DNA of 64,000 nucleotides from Phenylobacterium haematophilum (GTDB lineage Bacteria > Pseudomonadota > Alphaproteobacteria > Caulobacterales > Caulobacteraceae): positions 62,001 through 126,000 of the forward strand of contig NZ_JACIDK010000003.1 of assembly GCF_014196295.1 (NCBI RefSeq). Reading direction: 5' to 3'. This document shows positions 35,215 to 43,162 of the stretch, piece by piece (positions within the stretch are counted from its first letter, which is position 1; each line of letters opens with the position of its first letter). The notes below the pieces were generated by a model. That model saw nothing but the letters and a program-made list of their open reading frames with translations. It searched no databases and was not told the DNA's origin. A program made the translations under genes and the position numbers.

Positions 35215-35248
35215 CTGTCATCGAACTGTCGCAGCCCGACAGCATAAG
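35215..35248 (+). promoter_or_regulatory. Pho box and -10 element of the pst-pho operon
   Basis: CTGTCAT at 35215-35221, four bases, then CTGTCGC at 35226-35232 matches the PhoB direct repeat (CTGTCAT-N4-CTGTCAT) at twelve of fourteen positions. CATAAG at 35243-35248 sits eleven bases after it, where a -10 box is expected when PhoB replaces the -35 contact. The pstC start is about 80 bp downstream. On the opposite strand CTGTCGG-N4-CGACAGT half-sites overlap the same stretch, toward the TonB receptor. Confidence 0.75.
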
Positions 35249-35328
35249 GCGGGCAGTTTCCAGCCCGGGCGGGCAGAGGGGCGATCAGCCGCTCGTTTGT
35301 CCGGCTCGCGCAACGGCATGGACCTTCG

Positions 35329-36771
35329 ATGCTCACCTGGATCGCCCTGACAGCGCTGCTGCTGTTCTCGCTGGCCACGTACATGGCCGGGCGCCGCCGC
35401 GCGGTGGCCGCCGCCGGCGGCAAGCCCGCGCAGCTTCACTCGCTTCCTGGCTACTACGGCAGCTACGCGGCCCTGTGGGTCGGCGTGCCCGCCGCCCTGC
35501 TTATCCTGCTGTTCGCAATGTTCGGCGGACGGCTGGAGGAGGGGCTGCTGCGGACGGATCCCCCGGCCGCGGTCCAGGAGCTGACCGCGCCGCAACAGGA
35601 CGTCTTCTACGACGACGCGCGCGCCATCGCCCGCGGCGGCATGCCTAGCGAGACCGTCTACGACGGCGCGCTGAAGACGGCGCTCGAGGACAAGGCCGCC
35701 AAGTCGCAACAGCTTACCGGTCTGATCCAGTACGGCTCAATCGGCCTCGGCGCGATCCTCGCGCTGGCCGGCGCCTTCATCGCCTATCCGCGCATCTCCC
35801 CGCAGTTCCGCGCGCGCAACAAGGTCGAGGGCTGGGTCGCGGGCCTGTTTATCGTCTGCTCGGTGACGGCCATTCTCACGACCGCGGGGATCATCGCCTC
35901 GCTGGTCTGGGAAAGCTGGCGCTTCTTCCAGGCCGTGCCGATCCACGAGTTCCTGTTCGGCACCGAATGGAACCCGCAGATCGCCATGCGCGCCGACCAG
36001 TTCGCCGGCGCCGGCGCCTTCGGGGCCGTGCCGCTCTTCGTCGGCACCTTCCTGATCATGCTCATCGCCATGCTGGTCGCCGCCCCGATCGGCCTGTTCT
36101 CGGCGATCTACCTCTCGGAGTACGCCAGCCCCTGGACGCGCTCGGTGGTCAAGCCGCTGCTGGAGATCCTCGCCGGCGTGCCGACCGTGGTCTACGGCTT
36201 CTTCGCCGCCCTGACGGTGGGGCCGCTGTTCCGCTCGTTCTTCAACTGGATCGGCGCCCAGCTCGTCGGCGGCAGCTTCGATGGCCTCGCCCAGTACCTG
36301 ATGCAGGTGCAGAACCAGATGGCCCTGGTCGCCGGCGCGGTGATGGGGATCATGCTGATCCCGTTCGTCTCCTCGCTCAGCGACGACATTATCAACGCCG
36401 TGCCGCAATCGCTGCGCGACGGCAGCCTGGCCATGGGCGCGACCCGCTCCGAAACGGTCAAGAAGGTGGTGCTGCCCGCCGCCCTGCCGGGGATCATGGC
36501 CGCCCTGCTGCTGGCCGTCTCCCGCGCCGTCGGCGAGACCATGATCGTCACCATGGCGGCGGGCCTGCAGGCCCGCATGACCCTCAATCCGCTGGACACC
36601 GTCACCACCGTGACCGTCCAGATCGTGACCCTCCTCACCGGCGACCAGGAGTTCGACAGCCCCAAGACCCTGTCGGCCTTCGGCCTCGGCCTCACCCTCT
36701 TCGCGGTGACGCTGATGCTGAACATCGTCGCCCTGCGCATCGTGCAGAAATACCGGGAACAGTATGACTGA
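35329..36771 (+). CDS. pstC: Phosphate ABC transporter permease PstC
   Basis: 480 residues, longer than the ~320 of the E. coli protein because of an N-terminal extension with extra helices (WIALTALLLFSLATYMAG and LWVGVPAALLILLFAMF). The permease core contains FVGTFLIMLIAMLVAAPIGLFSAIYLSEYA, then LEILAGVPTVVYGFFAALTVGP, and the EAA-loop region GSLAMGATRSETVKKVVLPAALPGIMAA. It forms the inner-membrane channel with PstA. It is preceded by the Pho box and overlaps pstA by 8 bases. No pstS gene is in the window. Confidence 0.95.
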   Translation: MLTWIALTALLLFSLATYMAGRRRAVAAAGGKPAQLHSLPGYYGSYAALWVGVPAALLILLFAMFGGRLEEGLLRTDPPAAVQELTAPQQDVFYDDARAIARGGMPSETVYDGALKTALEDKAAKSQQLTGLIQYGSIGLGAILALAGAFIAYPRISPQFRARNKVEGWVAGLFIVCSVTAILTTAGIIASLVWESWRFFQAVPIHEFLFGTEWNPQIAMRADQFAGAGAFGAVPLFVGTFLIMLIAMLVAAPIGLFSAIYLSEYASPWTRSVVKPLLEILAGVPTVVYGFFAALTVGPLFRSFFNWIGAQLVGGSFDGLAQYLMQVQNQMALVAGAVMGIMLIPFVSSLSDDIINAVPQSLRDGSLAMGATRSETVKKVVLPAALPGIMAALLLAVSRAVGETMIVTMAAGLQARMTLNPLDTVTTVTVQIVTLLTGDQEFDSPKTLSAFGLGLTLFAVTLMLNIVALRIVQKYREQYD

Positions 36772-38056
36772 CGCCGCCCTGACGCCCCCCGCGAACAGCC
36801 TGCGCCAGACCGTCGAGGCGCGGCTGAAGAAGCGCCACGCCCAGGAAATGCGTTTCCGCCTCTATGGCCGCCTGGCCATCGTGGTCGCGCTTTCCTTCCT
36901 TGCGATCCTGCTCGGCCGGATCGTGACCCAGGGCTACTCGACCTTCGTCGACTACCAGCTCACCGTGCCGGTCCACCTGGACGCCAGCAAGATCGACAAG
37001 GCCGATCCGACCGGCGCCAACTACGACATGATGGTCGCCAATTCTGTGCTGGCCGAGCTGGGCGAGACCGACGACGAGTTCGGGAACAAGTCGGGCAAGG
37101 TCATGGAGATCATGTCCAACGACCTCGGCTTCCAGCTGCTGAAGATGGTGCGCGAGGATCCGAGCCTGATCGGTAGGACCGTGACCGTCACCGGCCCGGT
37201 GAAGTCCGACGCCGCCCTGTACTTCAAGGGCCAGATCAAGCGCTCCACGCCCGAGGACGAGCGCAAGCTCGACAACCAGCAGCTCGATTGGATGGACAAG
37301 CTGAAGGCCTCCGGCGCGGTCAGCTCCGGCTTCAACACCGGCTTCCTGACCCGCTCGGACTCGACCGAGCCGGAACAGGCCGGGGTTCTGGGCGCCATCG
37401 TCGGCTCGCTGATGATGCTGCTGGTCACCGCCACCCTGGCGATCCCGATCGGAGTGCTGGCCGCGACATATCTGGAGGAGTTCGCGCCGAAGAACCGCTG
37501 GACCGACCTGATCGAGGTCAACATCAACAACCTCGCGGCCGTGCCTTCGATCGTCTACGGCCTGCTCGGCCTGGCGGTGTTCATCAACTGGCTGGCGGTG
37601 CCGCGCTCCTCGCCGCTGGTCGGCGGCCTGGTGCTGGCGCTGATGTCGCTGCCGACCGTGATCATCGCGACCCGCTCGGCGCTCAAGGCCGTGCCGCCCT
37701 CGATCCGCGAAGCTGCGCTCGGGGTCGGCGCTTCTCGCACCCAGACTGTGTTCCACCACGTGCTGCCGCTGGCCATGCCCGGCGTGATGACCGGCTCGAT
37801 CCTGTCGCTGGCCCACGCTCTGGGCGAGACCGCTCCGCTGCTGATGATCGGCATGGTCTCGTTCGTGCCTGGCGTGCCGGAAGGTTTCACCGGCGCCGCC
37901 ACCGTCCTGCCTGTTCAGGTGTTCATCTGGGAGAACGCGTCAGAGCGCGGCTTCCATGAACGCACCGCCGCCGCCATCATCGTGCTGCTGGTCTTCATGA
38001 TCGTCATGAACCTGGCCGCCATCCTAGTTCGGCGCCGCTTCGAGCGGCGGTGGTGA
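36764..38056 (+). CDS. pstA: Phosphate ABC transporter permease PstA
   Basis: 430 residues. The N-terminus ([34 protein letters not shown]) and a periplasmic insert of about 150 residues up to ~205 match the DUF3333 extension common in alphaproteobacterial PstA. The core is [50 protein letters not shown], and the EAA loop [30 protein letters not shown]. It pairs with PstC in the inner membrane. It overlaps pstC by 8 bases and is followed by pstB. Confidence 0.95.
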   Translation: MTDAALTPPANSLRQTVEARLKKRHAQEMRFRLYGRLAIVVALSFLAILLGRIVTQGYSTFVDYQLTVPVHLDASKIDKADPTGANYDMMVANSVLAELGETDDEFGNKSGKVMEIMSNDLGFQLLKMVREDPSLIGRTVTVTGPVKSDAALYFKGQIKRSTPEDERKLDNQQLDWMDKLKASGAVSSGFNTGFLTRSDSTEPEQAGVLGAIVGSLMMLLVTATLAIPIGVLAATYLEEFAPKNRWTDLIEVNINNLAAVPSIVYGLLGLAVFINWLAVPRSSPLVGGLVLALMSLPTVIIATRSALKAVPPSIREAALGVGASRTQTVFHHVLPLAMPGVMTGSILSLAHALGETAPLLMIGMVSFVPGVPEGFTGAATVLPVQVFIWENASERGFHERTAAAIIVLLVFMIVMNLAAILVRRRFERRW

Positions 38057-38084
38057 CGCGATGCGCCTGATCCCGAGGTTTTCC

Positions 38085-38936
38085 ATGCCCAGCCAGCGAG
38101 ATGACGCCATGGCTCACGATACAGCCGCCGCCCCTGTCCACATCGCCGTAGACCGCGGCCACGCGGCCCTGCCCGACGCGCCGATCAAGATCCGCGCCCG
38201 CGACGTCAGCGTCTTCTACGGCGAGAAGCAGGCGCTGTTCGACGTGTCGCTCGACGTGCCGGAGAACTCCGTCACCGCCCTGATCGGGCCGTCGGGCTGC
38301 GGGAAGTCGACCTTCCTGCGCTCCATCAACCGGATGAACGACACAATTCCGGGCGCCAAGGTGACCGGCCGCATCGAACTGGATGGCGAGGACGTCAACG
38401 ACCGCTCCATCGACCCGGTGGTGCTGCGCGCCCGCGTCGGCATGGTGTTCCAGAAGCCGAACCCGTTCCCCAAGACGATCTTCGAGAACGTCGCTTACGG
38501 TCCGCGCATCCACGGCATCGCCACCGGCAAGGCCGAGCTGGAAGCCATCGTCGAATCCTCGCTGAAGCGCGCGGGCCTCTGGGCCGAGGTCGCCGACCGC
38601 CTTCACCAGCCGGGCACCGGCCTGTCGGGCGGCCAGCAGCAGCGCCTGGTGATCGCCCGCGCCATCGCCGTTTCGCCCGAAGTGATCCTCATGGACGAGC
38701 CGTGCTCGGCCCTCGACCCGATCGCCACCGCGCGCATCGAGGAACTGATCGACGAGCTGCGCAACCAATACTGCATCGTCATCGTCACCCATTCGATGGC
38801 CCAGGCCGCGCGGGTGTCGCAGAAGACCGCCTTCTTCCATCTGGGCAAGCTGGTGGAGGCCGGACCCACCGGCGAGATCTTCACCAACCCGCGCGACAGC
38901 CGCACCCAGGACTACATCACCGGCCGCTTCGGCTAG
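38085..38936 (+). CDS. pstB: Phosphate ABC transporter ATPase PstB
   Basis: 283 residues from ATG 38085, which has GAGG seven bases upstream; in-frame ATGs at 38061 and 38109 are alternatives. Walker [21 protein letters not shown]-loop [20 protein letters not shown], signature [15 protein letters not shown], Walker [14 protein letters not shown] and the switch His in [12 protein letters not shown] are all intact and match PstB closely. It hydrolyses ATP to drive phosphate import and takes part, with PhoU, in signalling to PhoR. Confidence 0.96.
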   Translation: MPSQRDDAMAHDTAAAPVHIAVDRGHAALPDAPIKIRARDVSVFYGEKQALFDVSLDVPENSVTALIGPSGCGKSTFLRSINRMNDTIPGAKVTGRIELDGEDVNDRSIDPVVLRARVGMVFQKPNPFPKTIFENVAYGPRIHGIATGKAELEAIVESSLKRAGLWAEVADRLHQPGTGLSGGQQQRLVIARAIAVSPEVILMDEPCSALDPIATARIEELIDELRNQYCIVIVTHSMAQAARVSQKTAFFHLGKLVEAGPTGEIFTNPRDSRTQDYITGRFG

Positions 38937-38946
38937 GGGCACGGAC

Positions 38947-39642
38947 ATGAACGAGCACATCGTCAAATCCTACGAAGACGAACTGAACACCCTCACCGCC
39001 GATTGCGCGCGGATGGGCGGGCTCACCGAGGCCCAGGTCGGCGACGCCCTCGACGCGGTGGTCAAACGAGACCAGGCGCTGGCCGAGTCTGTCGTCGGCC
39101 GCGACGAGCGGCTGGACCTGCTGGAGGCCGACATCGAGCGCAAGGCGATCCGCCTGATCGCCCTGCGCCAGCCGATGGCCAACGACCTGCGCAAGACCGT
39201 CGCGGCGATGAAGATCGCCTCGAACCTCGAGCGCTGCGGGGATCTCGCCAAGAACATCGCCAAGCGGACCATGATCCTCAACGAGGCCGAGCCGATCAGC
39301 CCGCTGACCCGCTCCATCGAGCGGATGGGCCGCTTGGTGGCGGGCCGCCTGAAGGACGTGCTGGACGCCTACACCGGCTCGGACCTCGACCGCGCCCTGG
39401 CCGTCTGGTCGCGCGACGACGAGGTCGACGAGCACTACAACAGCCTGTTCCGCGAGCTGCTGACCTACATGATGGGCGACCCGCGCACGATCACCGCCTG
39501 CGCCCACCTACTGTTCGTCGCCAAGAACCTCGAGCGCATCGGCGACCACGCCACCAACATCGCCGAGATCATCCACTACGAAATCACCGGCGAGGAGATG
39601 ATCTCCGCCGACCGGCCCAAGACCGACGCGCTAAGCGCCTAG
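38947..39642 (+). CDS. phoU: Phosphate signalling regulator PhoU
   Basis: 231 residues, the standard length. The two three-helix repeats each carry the metal-binding ExxxD motif: NLERCGDLAKNIAKRT in the first and NLERIGDHATNIAEII in the second. PhoU bridges the Pst transporter and PhoR to keep the kinase off in high phosphate, and acts at the inner face of the membrane. It starts 10 bases after pstB and precedes phoB by 12 bases. Confidence 0.96.
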   Translation: MNEHIVKSYEDELNTLTADCARMGGLTEAQVGDALDAVVKRDQALAESVVGRDERLDLLEADIERKAIRLIALRQPMANDLRKTVAAMKIASNLERCGDLAKNIAKRTMILNEAEPISPLTRSIERMGRLVAGRLKDVLDAYTGSDLDRALAVWSRDDEVDEHYNSLFRELLTYMMGDPRTITACAHLLFVAKNLERIGDHATNIAEIIHYEITGEEMISADRPKTDALSA

Positions 39643-39654
39643 GAGCCTGCTGAC

Positions 39655-40347
39655 TTGACGCCCTTCATTCTGGTGGTCGAGGACGAAGACGCCCTCTCGA
39701 CCCTGCTGCAATACAACCTCGACAAGGAAGGTTACGACGTCGTCGTGGCCGCCGACGGCGAGGAGGCCCTGACCCTGGTGTCCGAGCGTCTGCCGGACAT
39801 CATCATTCTCGACTGGATGCTGCCGAAGATCTCCGGGATCGAGGTGTGCCGGCGCCTGCGCCAGCGCTCGGAAAGCCGCAACGTGCCGATCATCATGCTC
39901 ACCGCCCGCGGGGAGGAGAGCGACCGGATCCGCGGCCTCGACACCGGGGCCGACGACTACATCGTCAAGCCGTTCGCGATGAGCGAGCTGTCGGCCCGCA
40001 TCCGCGCGGTGCTGCGCCGCATCCGTCCGGGCCTGGCCGAGGATCGCGTGCACATCGGCGACCTGACGATCGACCGCGTGGCCCACCGGGTGAAGCGGGC
40101 GGGCAAGGAAATCCACCTCGGTCCGACCGAGTTCCGCCTGCTCGACTATCTGATGCAGCACCCAGGCCGGGTGTTCAGCCGCGAACAGCTGCTCGACGCG
40201 GTCTGGGGCTCGGACGTCTATGTCGAGGCCCGCACCGTCGACGTCCACGTCGGGCGCCTGCGCAAGGCGCTCAACAAGGAAGAGACGATGGTCGACCCGA
40301 TCCGTACCGTCCGCTCTGCCGGCTATTCGCTGGACATGGACGCCTGA
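39655..40347 (+). CDS. phoB: Phosphate response regulator PhoB
   Basis: 230 residues from a TTG start with AGGAG nine bases upstream. The receiver domain has the acidic pocket EDEDAL, the phospho-acceptor Asp in IIILDWMLPKISG, the Thr of MLTARGEE and the Lys of DDYIVKPF. The C-terminal winged helix contains EFRLLDYLMQHPGRVFSREQLLDAVWG and RTVDVHVGRLRKALN, which binds Pho boxes such as those at 31126 and 35215. The rare start codon may lower its basal level. It is the last gene of the operon. Confidence 0.95.
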   Translation: MTPFILVVEDEDALSTLLQYNLDKEGYDVVVAADGEEALTLVSERLPDIIILDWMLPKISGIEVCRRLRQRSESRNVPIIMLTARGEESDRIRGLDTGADDYIVKPFAMSELSARIRAVLRRIRPGLAEDRVHIGDLTIDRVAHRVKRAGKEIHLGPTEFRLLDYLMQHPGRVFSREQLLDAVWGSDVYVEARTVDVHVGRLRKALNKEETMVDPIRTVRSAGYSLDMDA

Positions 40348-40350
40348 CTT

Positions 40351-40475
40351 CGTTGCTCCCCCTCTGGGGGAGCTTTCAGCCGAATGGCTGACGGGGGAAT
40401 CTTGCTTCAAGAACGCTCGAGAGCGGTCTTTCTCCGTCGGCTTCGCGCGCCACCTCCCCCAGTGGGGGAGGATCT
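40351..40475. repeat. Intergenic palindromic repeat element after phoB
   Basis: Two hairpins flank about 80 bases: GCTCCCCC against GGGGGAGC with loop TCT (40355-40373) and CCTCCCCC against GGGGGAGG with loop AGT (40453-40471). Between them are the phrases agccgaatggctgacggggg and tccgtcggcttcgcgcgcca. This is the layout of the dispersed repeats between Caulobacterales genes. The first hairpin may terminate phoB and the second the HD gene. Confidence 0.7.
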
Positions 40476-40480
40476 AACTC

Positions 40481-41071
40481 CTACGCGTCGTCACGCTTGT
40501 AGATCGATCGCTTCGGCCGCTCCATCACCCGACGCAGCATCGGCTCGAAGGCCTCCAGCGGCATCGACTCGTAGGCCGGATCGAAGCTGTTCTGGTCGTA
40601 CAGGTGGCAGAACTGCGCGGTGTATTCGAAGTCCGGATGGCCGCGGAACTGCTCGCGCATGTCGCGGTCCAGGCCCAGGTGGTGGAAGAAGTAGTAGCCC
40701 TGGAAGATGCCGTGCTTGTCGAGCATCCAGTGGTTCCGCTCCGACACGTACGGCTTCATGATCACGGCGCCGATCTCGGCGTGGTTGGCCGGGCCCAAGA
40801 TGTCGCCGATGTCGTGCATCAGCGCACAGACCACGTATTCCTCGTCGCGGCCGTCCTTGAAGGCGCGGGTCGCGGTCTGCAGCGAATGCTCCAGCCGGTC
40901 GACCGGATAGCCGCCGTCGTCGCCCTGCAGCATCTTCAGATGGCCGATCAGCCGGTCGGGCAGGGTGCGGTTGAACGGGCCGGCGGCCTTCATGATGGCC
41001 ATCCAGTCGTCCTGGGTGCCCTCGGTCATGGCCGTGAATTGCGCCTTCGCCTGGATCTCGCCGTCGGCCAT
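40481..41071 (-). CDS. HD-domain protein (putative phosphohydrolase)
   Basis: 196 residues from ATG 41071 with GAGGGAGG upstream. RLEHSLQTATRAFKDGRDEEYVVCALMHDIGDILGP carries the HD metal ligands (His, then HD in MHDIGD), and GYYFFHHLGLDRDMRE and FCHLYDQNSFDP supply later ligands. The pattern resembles PhnZ-like and inositol-oxygenase-like HD proteins, so a mixed-valence di-iron oxygenase role is possible besides phosphohydrolase. Nothing in the neighbourhood fixes a substrate, though it follows the phosphate operon convergently. Confidence 0.75.
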   Translation of the reverse strand: MADGEIQAKAQFTAMTEGTQDDWMAIMKAAGPFNRTLPDRLIGHLKMLQGDDGGYPVDRLEHSLQTATRAFKDGRDEEYVVCALMHDIGDILGPANHAEIGAVIMKPYVSERNHWMLDKHGIFQGYYFFHHLGLDRDMREQFRGHPDFEYTAQFCHLYDQNSFDPAYESMPLEAFEPMLRRVMERPKRSIYKRDDA

Positions 41072-41125
41072 GGCGGCCTCCCTCTCGTTGTTTGCGCCAT
41101 CGTGCGGCGGTCTGAAGGGGGCGTC

Positions 41126-41163
41126 AAAACAAAAGGACCCGCCGGCGCGGGGCGGGCGGGTCC
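41126..41163 (-). terminator. Terminator of the PEPxxWA-CTERM gene
   Basis: GGACCCGCC (41135-41143) pairs with GGCGGGTCC (41155-41163) around an 11-base loop. On the minus strand it is followed by TTTTGTTTTG. It lies 23 bases after the stop codon at 41187. Confidence 0.88.
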
Positions 41164-41186
41164 GAATGCGGTCTTGTCGTCAGGGC

Positions 41187-41711
41187 TTAGGCGGTGGCCA
41201 GCGCGCCCTTGCGACGGTTGGCGCGGATCGCGACGCCGGCGCCCGTGAAGCCGATGATCATCATAGCCCAGGTGGCCGGTTCCGGAACCGCCGAGCCGAA
41301 GGTCAGAGTGCCGCTGTACGAGCCGTTGCCGCCGCTCCAGCCGAACACTTCCAGCTTCTGCGCGCCGGCCGTGATCGGCAGATTGAAGAGCGAGCGGAAT
41401 TCCACGTTGCCTTCCGAGACCAGGTCCAGCGCGACGCCGTTCAGCTTCACCGAGGAGAAGTTGATGTTGGTCGAGGGGGCGCCCAGGGTAAGGATCGAGC
41501 TGATGGTCGCGCCGCCGGCGCCGTTGGTCGGGAAGACGAAGTCGAACACGTGCGAGAAGTCGCCGCCAGCGACGGCAGTGTCCCCGAACACGCCGGTGAT
41601 CGAGCCGTCAGCGGCCGGGGCGGTCAGGTTGACGTATTGCGCGGCGTTGGCGGCCGGAGCGGCGGCCAACATCGAGACGGCGAGTGCGGCCCCGACAAAC
41701 AGCTTCTTCAT
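41187..41711 (-). CDS. FxDxF / PEPxxWA-CTERM secreted surface protein
   Basis: 174 residues from ATG 41711 (GGAG six bases upstream). It has a Sec signal peptide KKLFVGAALAVSMLAAAPAANAA, then a beta-rich domain with the FxDxF-type motif FSHVFDFVFP. It ends in VPEPATWAMMIIGFTGAGVAI followed by RANRRK: the PEPxxWA motif, a membrane helix and a basic tail. Such tails are recognised by exosortase-type enzymes that cleave and reattach the protein at the cell surface. No exosortase gene is in the window. The function of the mature domain is unknown. Confidence 0.88.
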   Translation of the reverse strand: MKKLFVGAALAVSMLAAAPAANAAQYVNLTAPAADGSITGVFGDTAVAGGDFSHVFDFVFPTNGAGGATISSILTLGAPSTNINFSSVKLNGVALDLVSEGNVEFRSLFNLPITAGAQKLEVFGWSGGNGSYSGTLTFGSAVPEPATWAMMIIGFTGAGVAIRANRRKGALATA

Positions 41712-42032
41712 AGGGTACTCCAGCTTACTGTGCGCCAAGCCTGATCACGACCTAAAATTGTGCTCTGTGGGACGACGCTATTGGAGCGCGCAACTAGCCA
41801 GCCGCGACCTTTTGGCGCAACAGTCTTAGCAAGAATTTACCATGAAAAATTGTAACGACTTAACCATGGCGCGCGTGACGCGCGCGGAACGGGCATAATT
41901 CTGCGCGTTTCCCGCGCACCTCACGACCATCGCGGGAATGTATATGCACCGACCGCCACCGCTTGAGCCGCGCGCGGGGAACCGCTAGATGGAAGGCCTT
42001 GGTCCGCCCCGCCCAAACGGCGCGCGACCGGT
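41712..42032. other. Gene-free 321-bp interval before tRNA-Gly
   Basis: This interval carries the promoter of the PEPxxWA-CTERM gene on the minus strand and that of the tRNA on the plus strand. It is more AT-rich around 41825-41865. The only distinct structure seen is a 7-bp inverted repeat, GCGCGCG-TGA-CGCGCGC, at 41869-41885. I see no open reading frame with coding character. Confidence 0.5.
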
Positions 42033-42107
<75 letters not shown>

Positions 42108-42203
42108 ATTTTTCGAAGACTTAAGATCAGCGTTCTGGAGTGATCGCCGATTGTCCGTTCGACGCGGAGAACGCCGCTGCGGGCGTGAGCAGCGCGTCGC
42201 GGG

Positions 42204-42878
42204 TCAGAACGCCTGCGACGTCGGGCTCCAGCTGCGCAGGGCGATGGAGCCGCGGGTCAGGGGATGATCTCGCCGCGCGACGGCGCAGGTCACCCCCTCC
42301 ATGCGGATGTCGAGCATGTGAAAATTGTGCCGCGCGCCGTCATCGACGGTCGAGACCTCCCGCCATCGGTCGAAGTCCACCGAATGGAACCCGACCGTTA
42401 CGCGCTGCGGGTCATAAGCGACGCCCTTGCCGAGCGATTTCAGGATGGCTTCCTTGCGGACCCAGAGCCGCAGGAGATCGGCTTGCGCCAGGTCGCGTTC
42501 GCGCGGGTCCGCCAGCTCGTCGGGCGAGAGGACGTGGGTCACCTCATCGCGGGTCAGGCCGATTGATCCGGTCTCCAGGTCGATGCCGACCTCACGCTCG
42601 GGGTCCACCGCGATCACAGCTAGATCGTCCGAATGCGCCAGGCTGAAGTAAGGCCCGCCCGGGACGCTGAGTTTACCCCAGTCGTTTACGACGAACGTCA
42701 CCTCGGAAGGGGGGCGGGTCAGATAGCCGGCCAGAACGCTTCGCAGCGCGGCGTGCGCCACGACATAGCGCCGCCGCAGGTGATCGAAATGAAAGGACTG
42801 AGCTCTGGCGAGCTCGTCTGGCGAAAGGCAAGCTGCAAGCCCCGTCGTGGCCGGGCCGGAAAGATCAATTTGGATCAA
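42204..42878 (-). CDS. Sfp-type 4'-phosphopantetheinyl transferase
   Basis: 224 residues. GIDLETGSIGLTRDE carries the Mg-binding acidic residues and LRLWVRKEAILKSLGKGVAYD is the WxxKEAxxK motif of Sfp-type enzymes; YFSLAHSDDLAVIAV is the upstream conserved box. It attaches phosphopantetheine from CoA to carrier-domain serines, and its obvious targets are the three carrier domains of the adjacent NRPS and PKS-NRPS. The start is uncertain: the furthest usable codon is TTG 42878, with GGGGGAG some fourteen bases upstream and no in-frame ATG nearby. It is divergent from the NRPS gene. Confidence 0.9.
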   Translation of the reverse strand: MIQIDLSGPATTGLAACLSPDELARAQSFHFDHLRRRYVVAHAALRSVLAGYLTRPPSEVTFVVNDWGKLSVPGGPYFSLAHSDDLAVIAVDPEREVGIDLETGSIGLTRDEVTHVLSPDELADPRERDLAQADLLRLWVRKEAILKSLGKGVAYDPQRVTVGFHSVDFDRWREVSTVDDGARHNFHMLDIRMEGVTCAVARRDHPLTRGSIALRSWSPTSQAF

Positions 42879-43162
42879 ATCCAGAATGACGCTGCTCCCC
42901 CTATCGTCGTCAGCTGACCGCGCCCAGCCTCTCCGTCAACAGGATTCATTTAGACGTGCAGGGGCTTCGGAAGTCTTTAATTAACCCATATCTGTTCTTA
43001 GTTCGTTGTCGAAATTCAACTGCAAAAAATTTGTTACGCGGGTAACATTCGCGCTGCGTCCTAGGCATCGCACTAGCTAGTCTTTTCAGTATGTAGCTAG
43101 ATAAGCTTCCTGTCGCAGGAAATCCTTGTCGGCCAGAACGGCCGAACCTTGGGCGGTTCCAC
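42879..43162. promoter_or_regulatory. AT-rich divergent control region of the natural-product cluster
   Basis: This 284-bp gap is markedly more AT-rich than the flanking genes. It contains four palindromes: TGTTAC-GCGG-GTAACA (43032-43047), CTAGCTA...TAGCTAG (43073-43100), TTCCTG-TCG-CAGGAA (43107-43121) and CGGCC-AGAAC-GGCCG (43130-43144). The first has the form of a dimeric-regulator operator, and the others may fold in the leader of the NRPS message. No regulator gene is encoded in the cluster. Confidence 0.5.

Noticed and set aside
42900-43160. A Fur box before the NRPS gene, which would support a siderophore
   Set aside because: No sequence close to the Fur consensus was found by eye, so an iron link is not claimed.
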